Shown: positions 25,544 through 34,343 of the stretch, piece by piece | How the letters are laid out: every line of letters begins with the position of its first letter | Position numbering within the stretch: position 1 is the stretch's first letter | NCBI GenBank assembly: GCA_016861165.1 | Contig: BOKV01000019.1 | Coordinates: 29,424 to 93,423, forward strand | DNA from: Alphaproteobacteria bacterium | GTDB taxonomy: Bacteria > Pseudomonadota > Alphaproteobacteria > Rhizobiales > Rhizobiaceae | DNA length: 64,000 nucleotides | Direction of reading: 5' to 3' | Translations under genes and position numbers: made by a program | The notes under the pieces: generated by a model | The model's database searches: none | What the model was told of the DNA's origin: nothing | Seen by the model: only the letters and a program-made list of their open reading frames with translations

Positions 25544-27159
25544 CTAGTGGCGGAAATGGCGCATGCCGGTGAAGACCATGGCGAGGCCGGCTTCGTCGGC
25601 GGCGGCGATCACCTCGCCGTCGCGCATCGAGCCGCCCGGCTGGATCACCGCGGTGGCGCCGGCCGCCGCCGCCGCCAGCAGGCCGTCGGCGAAGGGGAAG
25701 AAGGCGTCGGAGGCGACGACCGAGCCGCGCGTCCGCGGTTCTGCCAGGCCGGCCGCCCGCGCCGCGTCCTCGGCCTTGCGGGCAGCGATATGGGCCGAAT
25801 CGACGCGGCTCATCTGGCCGGCGCCGATGCCGACGGTGGCGCGATCCCTGGCATAGACGATGGCGTTCGATTTGACGTGCTTGGCGACGCGAAAGGCAAA
25901 CAGGAGATCGCCGAGCTCGGCCTCGGTGGGAGCGCGCGCCGTCACCACCCGCAGATCGGCCGCCGCGATGCGGCCGGTGTCGCGCGACTGTACGAGCAGG
26001 CCGCCGGCCACCGTTTTCGCCGTGATGCCGGGTCGGGTCGGATCGGCCAGCGCGCCGGTGACGAGCAGGCGCAGGTTCTTCTTCGCGGCGAGGATGGCGG
26101 CCGCCGCCTCGCTCACCGACGGGGCGATGATGACCTCGGTGAACAGCGTGGCGATCCGCGCGGCGGTGTCGGCGTCGAGCTCGCGGTTGAGCGCGACGAT
26201 GCCGCCGAAGGCCGAAACCGGATCGCAGGCGAGCGCGCTTGCCCAGGCCTGCGCGAGCGTGCCGGCGACGGCGACGCCGCACGGATTGGCGTGCTTGATG
26301 ATGGCGACGGCGGCGTGTCCTTCGGATCGAATTCGGCGACCAGTTCGAAGGCGGCGTCGGTGTCGTTGAGGTTGTTGTAGCTCAGCTCCTTGCCTTGCAG
26401 CTGCCGGGCGGTGGCGACCCCCGGCCGGCGTTCGCCCGTCAGATAGAGCGCGGCGCGCTGGTGGGGGTTCTCGCCGTAGCGCAGCCGCGAGCGCAGCCGG
26501 CCGGCAAGCGCGAAATGGCGCGGCGCGGCGATGTCGAGTTCGCCGGCGAACCAGGCGGCGATGGCCGCGTCATAGGCGGCGGTGCGGGCGAAGGCGCGCG
26601 CGGCCAGGCGCCGGCGCAAATCAAGCGGAATTGCGCCGGCATGGGCGTCGAGCGCGGCAAGGACCTCGGCATAGTCCTCAGGGTCGGTGACGACCGCGAC
26701 ATAGGCGTGGTTCTTGGCGGCGGCGCGAATCATCGCCGGGCCGCCAATGTCGATGTTCTCGACCGCCTCGGCGAAGGAAGCGCCGGCGGCGACGGCCTGT
26801 TCGAACGGATAGAGGTTGACGACGATGAGATCGATCGGTTGCAGCCCATGGTTGGCGAGGGCGGCCTGGTGGTCGGGATCATCGCGCACGGCGAGCAGCG
26901 CGCCGTGGACAGCCGGATGCAGCGTCTTGACCCGGCCGTCCATGATCTCGGGAAAGCCGGTCAACTTCGTCACGTCGCGAACGGCGAGACCGGCCTCGGC
27001 AAGCGTCCTGGCGGTGCCGCCGGTCGAGATGAGCTCGATGCCCCTGTCGGCGAGCGCGGTGGCGAAATCGGCGAGGCCGGTCTTGTCGGAAACCGACAGA
27101 AGGGCGCGGGCGGGGCGCCGGAGGTCGGGCGCGGGAAAATGCTTCGACGAAACGGCCAT
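25544..27159 (-). pseudogene. purH: Bifunctional AICAR transformylase/IMP cyclohydrolase, frameshifted
   Basis: PurH carries out the last two steps of IMP synthesis. The N-terminal IMP cyclohydrolase domain ([51 protein letters not shown]) and the start of the transformylase domain ([34 protein letters not shown]) read in one frame from the ATG at 27159. At 26311-26319, after FDPKD, the frame is lost. The expected [10 protein letters not shown] and everything to the C-terminus ([32 protein letters not shown]) continue in the next frame to the stop at 25544. Total length 1616 bases is one short of 539 codons, so a single missing base explains it: either a real mutation, implying purine auxotrophy, or a sequencing error. 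Confidence 0.88.
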
Positions 27160-27256
27160 GACGATGATCCGGAAAGGCGGGTTGTGGTCGGCACGCGCTT
27201 AGCATGGCGGCCGCCCGGGTCCAACGGTGTCGAACGCGAGGAAGCGGCCGCCGCCG

Positions 27257-28948
27257 CTACTGGCGCTCGAAGCGCCAGCCGACCCGCGGGTGCTCGGCCG
27301 CCCGGGCGTTGAGCACGATCTGCACGGTACGCCTGGGCCCGCCGGCGCCGGCGAAGAAGATGCTCTCGGCCAGTTGCGGTTCGACATCGTCACAGGCAAA
27401 CATCCAGCGCCGGCCCTCGCCGGTCCACAGGATGACGCTGCGCCGGTCAAGCGCCTTCTGGGCGCGGACGCCCGGGTGCAAGTGGAAGCGGATGGCGACG
27501 CGGTCGCGGGTGGCATGGCGCGGCGCGGTGTGGTGGTCGCCGAAGAAGCTGTCGGTGCCGGCCAGCACGGCGCCGCCGGCCGACAGTCTCAGCGCGCGCT
27601 CGTGGACGATGGCAAAGGCGCGCTGATAGGCGTCGTGGCTGGCGACGACCGTGATGCCGTCATCATCCTCGCCGCGCTCGACGGCGACGCGCTGCGGCCC
27701 GGCCAGGATGCGGCCGTCGAGATAGCGGCCGATCAGGCCGTCGACGCTGAACCGGCAGCTCGAAGTATCGTTGACGGTGACGGTCGAATGGGCGGCGGTG
27801 GCGCGCGCGGCGGCGGCGGCCTCGGCGACGGGGATGGACGGCACGCCGCAATTGACGACCAGCAGCGACCGGCCGGTCGACAGTTCGAAGGAGAGGCAGC
27901 CGGCATGGGCGGCCATCGAGAAGTCGCCGGCCGGCGGCCGGCCGGTGTCGACGAGGACGATGGTGTCGCCGCGCGCCAGGCGCTGGTAGCCGGACGGGCC
28001 GGCATTGTCGGGCGCCATGCCGCGCGTGTCGTCATAGCGAAGCAGCGTGGCGAGAAGGTCGTGCGGCGTGGCCGAGACCCCGTTGAAGCGGGCAAAGCCG
28101 CCATCGCCGAGACGGAAGAAGCGCATCGCCGGCAGCATGCGGTCGATGGCCGAGACCAGTTCGGGCGACGGGGCGTCGCCCAGCCGGGCGAAGGACTGGC
28201 GCAACGGCAGCAGCAGGGCAAGGAGCTCGGGCAGGCATGCCGGGTTGCGCGAGGCGTGGCCGCCATCGGCCAGGATCTGGCGGGCCAGCTCGGCGTCGAG
28301 ACGTTCGCAGGAAGGGCGCGGCTCGGCGGCGGCCGTGGCGACGCAGACCGAGCCATAGGCAAGCGCGATCTCGGCGACAAGCCGCGGCAGGCCGTCGGTG
28401 GCGCGGCCGGCATGGCGGCGCAGGAAGCGCAGATGGTGGCCGATCGACTTCAGGAAGCGCCGGTAGAAGGCGAAATCGGTATCCTCGACGATGAGCACCG
28501 AATGGCACAGCCAGGCGATCAGGCGCCGGGCGGCGGTCTCGACCCGCCAGGCGGGGCTGGCGTCGGGCCTGGCATGCAGGTCGAGCCAGTCGCTGACCAG
28601 CGCCTGGGCGTTCTGCGCCGACAGCGCGTCGCCGGCGGCGGCGAGGTGGCACAGCCAGGCAAAGGAATGCAGTTCGTGCTCCCAGCGCGGATGCGGCGCC
28701 TGGATACGGAACGGGCTGTCGCCGGTGGCGCTGGCGGTGTGGCCGGCAAGATGGAACACGCCGGCATAGATGTCCTGGGCAACGATCGGGTCGGCGGTGT
28801 GCAGGTCGGGCGGGGCGAGGACGAGGCGATCGGGCGCCGGCCCGCCGATCCGCAGGCGGCCCGGGAACAGGCCGAGCAGGCTGCGCGCGCGACGCCAGCC
28901 GCCCGCCAGCGCCAGCCCGATCACCCTGGGTTGGTCGGCAATCGCCAT
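27257..28948 (-). CDS. Heparinase II/III family protein
   Basis: A 563-residue protein with the two-part heparinase II/III architecture: an N-terminal alpha/alpha toroid (about 1-320; WEHELHSFAWLCHLAAAGD, WRVETAARRLIAWL) and a C-terminal beta-sandwich (about 330-560; AGCLSFELSTGR, LLVVNCGVPS, HSTVTVNDTSSCRF). Members are polysaccharide lyases, but this chromosomal rhizobial branch, always near rsmB and purH, has no proven substrate. No clear signal peptide is visible. The gene lies between rsmB and purH on the same strand. ATG at 28948 is used; a GTG at 28990 is possible. Confidence 0.87.
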   Translation of the reverse strand: MAIADQPRVIGLALAGGWRRARSLLGLFPGRLRIGGPAPDRLVLAPPDLHTADPIVAQDIYAGVFHLAGHTASATGDSPFRIQAPHPRWEHELHSFAWLCHLAAAGDALSAQNAQALVSDWLDLHARPDASPAWRVETAARRLIAWLCHSVLIVEDTDFAFYRRFLKSIGHHLRFLRRHAGRATDGLPRLVAEIALAYGSVCVATAAAEPRPSCERLDAELARQILADGGHASRNPACLPELLALLLPLRQSFARLGDAPSPELVSAIDRMLPAMRFFRLGDGGFARFNGVSATPHDLLATLLRYDDTRGMAPDNAGPSGYQRLARGDTIVLVDTGRPPAGDFSMAAHAGCLSFELSTGRSLLVVNCGVPSIPVAEAAAAARATAAHSTVTVNDTSSCRFSVDGLIGRYLDGRILAGPQRVAVERGEDDDGITVVASHDAYQRAFAIVHERALRLSAGGAVLAGTDSFFGDHHTAPRHATRDRVAIRFHLHPGVRAQKALDRRSVILWTGEGRRWMFACDDVEPQLAESIFFAGAGGPRRTVQIVLNARAAEHPRVGWRFERQ

Positions 28949-29075
28949 CCCGACTTTTCTCGTCCCGGTTCGGGCAGGTTTGTCAGCCACTTGCCCAGCG
29001 TTTCACCCCGCCGCAATGTTATCCGTTTGCCGACAAAGAGCAACCGCGCGCCAAGCGCGCTCAGGCGCGCGGCCC

Positions 29076-30452
29076 TCAGCCGCCGACGCGCAGGCGGCAG
29101 GCGAAGAAGCCGTCGAGCCCGCCCGTACAGGCGGGCTCGCGCGGCAGGTCGCAGGGCAGCGTGCGCAGGGCGCCCTGGCCGTTGATCCAGGCGGCCTCGC
29201 CGCCGATCTCGGCGGCGGCGACCGGCACGACCGACAGGCGGCGATCGGCGGCAAGGAGACCGGCGAGCAAATCCTCGCCCTCGCTCTTGAGGATCGAGCA
29301 ATTGGCATAGACCAGCAACCCGCCGGGCCGCACCATGGCGGCGGCGGCGCCGATCATGCGCCGCTGCAGCTCGACCAGCGCGGCAACGTCATCGGCCGTC
29401 TTGTTCCAGGCGATGTCGGGGTGGCGGCGCAGCGTGCCGGTTGCCGAGCAGGGCGCGTCGAGCAGCACCGCGTCGAACCGCCGCGGCGGCTGCCAGGCGA
29501 GGATGTCGGCGGCGACGACCTCGGCCGACAGCCGCAGCCGGGCGAGGTTGTCGGCGAGGCGGGCGAGGCGGGTCGGCGAGATGTCGACGGCGGTGACGCG
29601 GGCGCCGGCGGCGGCAAGCTGGGCTGTCTTGCCGCCCGGCGCCGCGCACAGGTCGGCAATGGCCAGGCCGGCGACATCGCCGATCAAGCGGGCGGGCAGG
29701 CTGGCGGCCGCGTCCTGCACCCACCAGGCGCCGTCGGCAAAGCCGGGCAGCTCGGCCACCGGGCGGGGATCGGCGAGCCGCAGCGAACCGGTCGGCAGCA
29801 CGGTGGCGCCGAGCGCCTCGCCAAGCGCGGCGCGCTCGGCGCGGCCGAGCCGCGGGTGCGCCGTCAGGTCGAGCACCGGCCGGCAGAGCACCATGGCGGC
29901 GATGGCGTCGGCGCGCCGGCGGCCGTGGTCGGCGACGAGGCGGCGGGCGAGCCAGCCGGGGAAGACGGTGGCGGCATCGGCCGGCAGCGCCAGCAGCGCC
30001 TCGCGCTCGCGGCACATGCGCCTGAGAACGGCGTTGGCGAAGCCGGAAAAGCGGGACGAGCGCGGCTCGCCGGCCAGCGCGGCGACGGCGAGGTTGACGG
30101 CGGCGCTGGCCGGCACGTCGAGGAACAGGATCTGGGCGGCCGCGACATGAAGAACATGGCCGAGATGGCGGGCCCGCGCTGGTGGCGGCCGGTCGGTCAG
30201 GCGGGCGAAGGCGGCGGCGATGCGGCCGCGCTGGCGCAGCGCGGTGGTGGCGATGGCGCGGGCAAGCGCGCGGTCGCGCGGCGCCAGCCGGCGCCAGCGG
30301 TCGAGCCCGTTCATCTCGTCGAGCAGGCGGTCGAGGCTGTCGCGCCGGTCGACCACGGCGGCAAGCAGCGCGGCGGCGGCCTCGCGCGCGGCAAGCCCGG
30401 CGGGCGCGGTCGGTGCGGTCGGCGCGCGGCGCGGACGCTCGTACGTGGGCAA
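29076..30452 (-). CDS. rsmB: 16S rRNA m5C methyltransferase RsmB (Sun/Fmu family)
   Basis: A 458-residue enzyme of the family that methylates C967 of 16S rRNA with SAM. The N-terminal NusB-like RNA-binding domain covers about 20-160 (REAAAALLAAVVDRRDSLD, NLAVAALAGEPRSSRFSGFANAVLRR). The catalytic domain carries DLCAAPGGKTAQL (SAM), DAPCSATGTLRRHPD with the conserved Cys, and YANCSILKSEGE with the nucleophilic Cys. It starts 6 bases after the htpX stop, so the two are probably cotranscribed. Confidence 0.93.
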   Translation of the reverse strand: MPTYERPRRAPTAPTAPAGLAAREAAAALLAAVVDRRDSLDRLLDEMNGLDRWRRLAPRDRALARAIATTALRQRGRIAAAFARLTDRPPPARARHLGHVLHVAAAQILFLDVPASAAVNLAVAALAGEPRSSRFSGFANAVLRRMCREREALLALPADAATVFPGWLARRLVADHGRRRADAIAAMVLCRPVLDLTAHPRLGRAERAALGEALGATVLPTGSLRLADPRPVAELPGFADGAWWVQDAAASLPARLIGDVAGLAIADLCAAPGGKTAQLAAAGARVTAVDISPTRLARLADNLARLRLSAEVVAADILAWQPPRRFDAVLLDAPCSATGTLRRHPDIAWNKTADDVAALVELQRRMIGAAAAMVRPGGLLVYANCSILKSEGEDLLAGLLAADRRLSVVPVAAAEIGGEAAWINGQGALRTLPCDLPREPACTGGLDGFFACRLRVGG

Positions 30453-30458
30453 CGCGGC

Positions 30459-31463
30459 TCAGCCCGGGCCTTCGGAGGAGCCGGCCGAGGATCGCCTGCC
30501 CCAGCGGTGGCTCGGCGGGCGCCGCGCCGGCGCCGACTGCGGCGCCCCCCATGGCCCGGCCGCCCCGGCGTCACCAGCGTCATCGGCGTCATCGGGCGCG
30601 GCGCGAGCGGCGGTTTCGGCAACGGCCATCTCGCGCGCCAGCGCCTCCAGCGCGGCGATGCGGTTCCTCGGATCGGGGTGGGTCGAGAACAGGCCGTCGC
30701 CCGGCTGGCCGGCGAGCGGGTTGACGATGAACAGATGCGCCGTGCCGGGATTGGCCTCGGCGGCGGCATTGGGAATGGCCGGCGCCAGCCGGGCGATCTT
30801 GGCAAGCGCGGCGGCCAGCCACAGCGGCCGGCCGCAGATCTCGGCGCCCAGCCGGTCGGCGGCGTATTCGCGGGTGCGGCTCACCGCCATCTGCACCATC
30901 ATCGCGGCGATCGGGGCGACGATGATGGCGGCAAGCGTGCCGATCAGGCCGGCGCCGCTGTCGCGGCGGCCGCCGAGGAAGAAGGCGAGATGGCCGAGCA
31001 TCGAGACGGCACCGGCGAGCGTGGCGGTGACCGTCATGGTCAGCGTGTCGCGGTTGGCGATGTGGGCGAGCTCATGGGCCATGACGCCGGCCACCTCCTC
31101 CGGCGTCAGCCGCTCGAGCAGGCCGGTGGTGGCGGCGACGGCGGCGTGGCGCGGATCGCGCCCGGTGGCGAACGCGTTGGGCTGCGGGCTGTCGATCAGA
31201 TAGACGCGCGGCATCGGCAGGCCGGCGGCATCGGCCAGCCGGCGCACGATCTGGAAGAATTCCGGCGCGTTGGCCGGGTCCGCCTCGACCGCGCGGTGCA
31301 TCGCCAGCACCATGCGGTCGCCGTTCCACCAGGCCATCAGGTTCATGGTGGCGGCGACAACGAGGGCGACCAGCATGCCGCCGGCGCCGCCGATCGCATA
31401 GCCGGCCGCCATGAACAGCGCCGTCAACAGCGCGATCAGCATGGCAGTGCGGATCATGTCCAT
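30459..31463 (-). CDS. htpX: Membrane zinc metalloprotease HtpX
   Basis: A 334-residue inner-membrane M48 protease that degrades misfolded membrane proteins. Two N-terminal spans ([38 protein letters not shown]) precede the protease domain with HELAH at about residue 130. Further spans ([25 protein letters not shown]) and [14 protein letters not shown] follow, supplying the third zinc ligand Glu. The C-terminal 50 residues are Ala/Arg-rich and unique, longer than in E. coli HtpX (293 residues). It heads the htpX-rsmB operon. Confidence 0.94.
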   Translation of the reverse strand: MDMIRTAMLIALLTALFMAAGYAIGGAGGMLVALVVAATMNLMAWWNGDRMVLAMHRAVEADPANAPEFFQIVRRLADAAGLPMPRVYLIDSPQPNAFATGRDPRHAAVAATTGLLERLTPEEVAGVMAHELAHIANRDTLTMTVTATLAGAVSMLGHLAFFLGGRRDSGAGLIGTLAAIIVAPIAAMMVQMAVSRTREYAADRLGAEICGRPLWLAAALAKIARLAPAIPNAAAEANPGTAHLFIVNPLAGQPGDGLFSTHPDPRNRIAALEALAREMAVAETAARAAPDDADDAGDAGAAGPWGAPQSAPARRPPSHRWGRRSSAGSSEGPG

Positions 31464-31604
31464 GGCTTCATCCCGGGTTGGGGCAACGGAATGGCCCCGC
31501 CCGCCTTTGCGGGGCCGGCCGGCGGCGCTATCATTGGACTATATCATGGGAAACGGCGGCGCCTGCTTCAAGGCGGGCAACGCAATGGCGGAGGCATCGG
31601 GCAC

Positions 31605-31805
31605 ATGGCCACACAACCGGGCGGCGGCGACAGGGCGGGGCGGCGGCTGCCGGCGGCGGCGCGCCGCGCGCTGGCCGAAGCCGAGCAAAGGCGGCACGCC
31701 GGCGCCTATGAGCATGGGCTGGCGCGCGAGGAAGGCGGCCGCGACGGCCCCGAGCCGACACGGTATGGCGATTGGGAGAAGGACGGCATCACCAGCGACT
31801 TCTGA
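31605..31805 (+). CDS. DUF1674 (SDHAF4-like) protein
   Basis: A 66-residue protein whose C-terminus, GGRDGPEPTRYGDWEKDGI plus TSDF, is the DUF1674 signature shared with mitochondrial succinate dehydrogenase assembly factor 4. That factor binds the flavinylated Sdh subunit before complex assembly; the same role is likely but unproven in bacteria. The N-terminal half is Arg/Ala-rich and probably disordered. GGAGG lies 10 bases before the ATG at 31605. It is divergent from htpX and 56 bases from the thermonuclease gene. Confidence 0.85.
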   Translation: MATQPGGGDRAGRRLPAAARRALAEAEQRRHAGAYEHGLAREEGGRDGPEPTRYGDWEKDGITSDF

Positions 31806-31835
31806 CGGAAGAGCACGCCGGCGCATTGCATTTCG

Positions 31836-31861
31836 GAAAATATTCCTATAGGAATATTTTC
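31836..31861. promoter_or_regulatory. Perfect 26-bp AT-rich palindrome abutting a start codon
   Basis: The left half GAAAATATTCCTA is followed at once by its exact reverse complement, ending on the base before the ATG of the thermonuclease gene. It contains the only visible ribosome site (AGGA at 31850-31853). As DNA it could bind a dimeric repressor; as RNA it would form a hairpin that hides the ribosome site. Its low GC stands out sharply from the surroundings. Confidence 0.6.
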
Positions 31862-32311
31862 ATGACCTTGCCCTTGCCGCCGGCGTTTGCCGCTCTCCTT
31901 GCCGTCGCGCTGTCCGGCGGGCATGGCCTTGCCGGCGAGCGCATCGACGGGCCGGTGCTGGCCGATGTGGTCGAGGTGATCGACGGCGACACGGTGCGCG
32001 TCTCGGCCCGCATCTGGCCTGGCCAGCGCGTCGAGGTGGCGGTGCGCCTGCGCGGCGTCGACGCGCCGGAGATGCGGGGACGCTGCGCCGCCGAGCGGCG
32101 TCTCGCCCGGGCGGCGCGCGCAGCACTCGGCCGGCGGCTCGGGGCCGCGCCGGTGCGCCTCGTCAATATCGGCGGCGGCAAGTATTACGGCAGGGTGCTG
32201 GCCGAGGTGATGCTCGCGGACGGCACCGACCTCGGCCAATGGCTGCTCGCCAACGCGCCGGTCAGGCCCTATGCCGGCGGCCGTCGCGAGCGGTGGTGCG
32301 CCGACCGGTAG
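31862..32311 (+). CDS. Secreted thermonuclease (SNase) family protein
   Basis: A 149-residue staphylococcal-nuclease-fold protein with a signal peptide (LPLPPAFAALLAVALSGGHG). The OB-fold core shows VVEVIDGDTVRVSARIW (metal-binding Asp and substrate Arg region), VRLRGVDAPEMRGRCAAE (the catalytic Arg/Glu area), NIGGGKYYGRVLAEV and GTDLGQWLLANAPVRPY. It should cut DNA and RNA in the periplasm or outside the cell with Ca2+. Translation starts directly after a perfect 26-bp palindrome, so expression is probably controlled. Confidence 0.88.
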   Translation: MTLPLPPAFAALLAVALSGGHGLAGERIDGPVLADVVEVIDGDTVRVSARIWPGQRVEVAVRLRGVDAPEMRGRCAAERRLARAARAALGRRLGAAPVRLVNIGGGKYYGRVLAEVMLADGTDLGQWLLANAPVRPYAGGRRERWCADR

Positions 32312-32602
32312 AGCGAACACCGGTCCGCCGGGATCGGAATGCCGTTCGACCCGGTTGTCTTTGCGCATCATCCGGTCCGCCGCGCTGCGGCCGCACCTGC
32401 CGGCGGCGTATGGTTGACGCCGGGTGAATGCGATCGCCGGCATTGGGCCGCCGTCGGCGACCGCCGGTTAACCGGTTTTCGATTGAACCGGGCCACGGGC
32501 CCGGAGAGCGGCGGGATTCGGCCGGCAAGGGCGGCAGCGGCAACCGATTGGCAAGAGTGGCGGCGGTAGGGCTGGCGGGCAATTCGCCCGGGAGCCTGGC
32601 CC

Positions 32603-33865
32603 ATGAACCTCTTGCGACCCCTGAGCGGCCTGCGCCGTCGCGGCATCGCCTTCGGCCGCGACCGGCGCGGCAATTTCGCCACCATCGCCGGCATCTCGTC
32701 GATCGCCGTCATGCTGTGCGCCGGCCTGGCGCTCGACTATGCCCGCATCGCCCATACCAAGTCGATCATCAACGACGCGCTCGACGCGGCGGTGCTGGCG
32801 GCGGGCGCCGAACTGAGCAGCGGCAGGGCCGCCGGCGCCGAACTGGAACGCAATTTCCGCGACTTCTTCGAGGCCAATCTGGAGGGCCGGTCGGCCTCTG
32901 TCGGCAATATCGAGATCACCCGCTTCGACGCCGACCAACAAAGCGGCCGCGTCAGCGCCGAGGCCCGGGCGACCATCAAGACGACGCTGCTGGCGCTGAC
33001 CGGGACCAAGGAGGTCGCCATCGGCGTGCCGGCCGAGGCGGTGTTCTCGGCCGACGCCGTCGAGGTCGCCATGGTGCTCGACGTCACCGGCTCGATGCGG
33101 CCGAACGGCAAGATCGAGGCGCTGCGCCAGGCGGCCAGGGACGCCATCGACATCCTGCTGCCGGCGAGTACCCGCGGCGACAAGATGCGCATCGGGCTGG
33201 TGCCCTATTCGTGGTCGGTCAATGCCGGCCGCTATGCGATGACGGCGAGCGCCGGCCGTTCGCAGCGCTGCGTCACCGAACGCGGCGGCGCTCAGGCGGC
33301 AACCGACGCCTCCTACGCCGTCGAGCCGGTGCTGGCGGCCACCGAACAGTGCCCGTCGCAGGCAGTAACGGCGCTGACCAGCCGCCGCAATGACCTCGTC
33401 CGGCAGATCGATTCGATGCGGGCCGACGGCTACACGGCCGGTCACATCGGCGTGGCGTGGGGCTACTACATGCTGTCGGAGCACTGGCGGGAACTGTGGC
33501 GCGGCGCCGAGCCGGCCCGCTACGCAGATCCGGTCCGCAAGGTGGCGATCGTCATGACCGACGGCCAGTTCAACACCTATTATCACAATGTCAGGGGCAG
33601 CCCCTACGACCAGCCGGTCCGATCGAGCAGCGCGGCGCTGGCGCTGTGCGCCGACATGAAGCGGCCGAAGGCGGGGCGCGGCGGCATCATCATCTACGCG
33701 GTCGCCTTCCAGGCGCCGCGGGAGGCCGAGACGCTGCTCAAGGCTTGCGCCTCGCCCGACAGCGGTGAATCGCGCCACTTCTTCTCGGCGTCCGACGCGC
33801 AGGAGCTGCGCCAGGCCTTCGCCGCCATCGCCGGCGACATCCAGAAGCTGCGGCTGTCGCGATAG
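32603..33865 (+). CDS. TadG-like pilus-assembly protein with VWA domain
   Basis: A 420-residue envelope protein. The N-terminus RDRRGNFATIAGISSIAVML begins a prepilin-like TadE/TadG segment with one membrane span (about residues 25-48). A von Willebrand A domain follows with a MIDAS site, MVLDVTGSM (DxTxS) near residue 160 and VAIVMTDGQ near 315. Cysteines in RSQRCVTERGG and EQCPSQ may form disulfides. TadG-like proteins are minor components of tight-adherence secretion systems, but no other tad gene lies here, so it is an orphan. The 291 bases before it hold no gene, only repeat-like GC-rich sequence. Confidence 0.85.
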   Translation: MNLLRPLSGLRRRGIAFGRDRRGNFATIAGISSIAVMLCAGLALDYARIAHTKSIINDALDAAVLAAGAELSSGRAAGAELERNFRDFFEANLEGRSASVGNIEITRFDADQQSGRVSAEARATIKTTLLALTGTKEVAIGVPAEAVFSADAVEVAMVLDVTGSMRPNGKIEALRQAARDAIDILLPASTRGDKMRIGLVPYSWSVNAGRYAMTASAGRSQRCVTERGGAQAATDASYAVEPVLAATEQCPSQAVTALTSRRNDLVRQIDSMRADGYTAGHIGVAWGYYMLSEHWRELWRGAEPARYADPVRKVAIVMTDGQFNTYYHNVRGSPYDQPVRSSSAALALCADMKRPKAGRGGIIIYAVAFQAPREAETLLKACASPDSGESRHFFSASDAQELRQAFAAIAGDIQKLRLSR

Positions 33866-33914
33866 GGGCCCAACCAACGGAGTCGGGATGCTGCACCATC
33901 CGTCCGTATTGGCG

Positions 33915-33952
33915 TCATCCTGTCCGCCTCGCGCTGCCGCTCGGCGGGATGA
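33915..33952 (+). repeat. Dispersed 38-bp hairpin repeat, copy B
   Basis: Starts TCATCCTGTCCGCCTCGCG and ends CTCGGCGGGATGA; complementary ends TCATCC-CGCC / GGCGGGATGA with a TGTC bulge. It lies 50 bases after the VWA gene. It is followed by a related half-element, CATCATCCGATCCGCC, at about 33966-33981; a similar half-copy is at about 32366-32384. Confidence 0.75.
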
Positions 33953-33989
33953 GGCTCTTTGCTCGCATCATCCGATCCGCCCCGCCACC

Positions 33990-34012
33990 GCGCGGCAAGG
34001 GCGCGCTTTTTT
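33990..34012 (+). terminator. Intrinsic terminator after the TadG/VWA gene
   Basis: A GCGCG (33990-33994) / CGCGC (34002-34006) stem with a seven-base loop, followed directly by six T (34007-34012). It lies 124 bases after the VWA stop and before the AT-rich promoter-like block 34013-34074 of the sRNA locus, so it would insulate the sRNA from read-through. Confidence 0.55.
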
Positions 34013-34110
34013 GCATAGCAGCAATGAGCATATTGCACTGCAAAAAAGCAATGGAGCATAATAAATTTCTGATCACGACGCGCGGCCATGACGGCGGCGC
34101 CGACACAATC

Positions 34111-34230
34111 GGCCAGATCGTTCTCCTCCTCCCACGGTCTGGCTGTGGTTCCGGCAATCTCCTCCTCCCTTGCCGGAACGAAGTACCGAAGCCCACCGGA
34201 TCCTCCTCCCCCGGTGGGCTTCGTCGTTTC
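34111..34230 (+). ncRNA. Putative anti-Shine-Dalgarno sRNA (cuckoo/CcsR, alpha-r14-like) with three CCUCCUCCC hairpins
   Basis: Three consecutive stem-loops: A, stem 34113-34121/34134-34142 (9 bp, one G-U); B, 34148-34157/34170-34179 (10 bp, perfect); C, 34187-34199/34211-34223 (13 bp, perfect). Loops of A and B are the same 12-mer TCTCCTCCTCCC; loop C is ATCCTCCTCCC. C is followed by TCGTCGTTTCC, a modest U-rich terminator. Loop-exposed CCUCCUCCC is the hallmark of cuckoo/CcsR sRNAs of Rhodobacter and alpha-r14 (NfeR1) of rhizobia, which pair with Shine-Dalgarno sequences of mRNAs. A promoter is likely in the AT-rich block 34013-34074. I see no DUF1127 gene upstream, which accompanies the Rhodobacter copies. 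Confidence 0.78.
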
Positions 34231-34253
34231 CGGCGTCAGACGCGACATGCAAA

Positions 34254-34280
34254 GGCCGCCTCCCCGGTGGGGAGGCGGCC
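34254..34280 (-). terminator. Strong hairpin, terminator of the 23-codon gene
   Basis: A perfect 12-bp stem (GGCCGCCTCCCC at 34254-34265 with its complement at 34269-34280) and a 3-base loop. Read on the minus strand it is followed by TTTGC, so it most likely ends the transcript of the small reading frame 64 bases upstream. It also separates that transcript from the convergent sRNA. Confidence 0.5.
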
Positions 34281-34343
34281 CCGTGCTTTCGTCCGCGGCG
34301 CGGGCCCCGGCGGCGGCAGGCCGCCGGCCGCGCTTCCTGCCGG

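Noticed and set aside
34024..34230. An ATG-started frame running through the three hairpins (peptide with LLLP repeats)
   Set aside because: The repeated residues are only the translated CTCCTCC loops; the stems are conserved as structure, and the composition is not protein-like.
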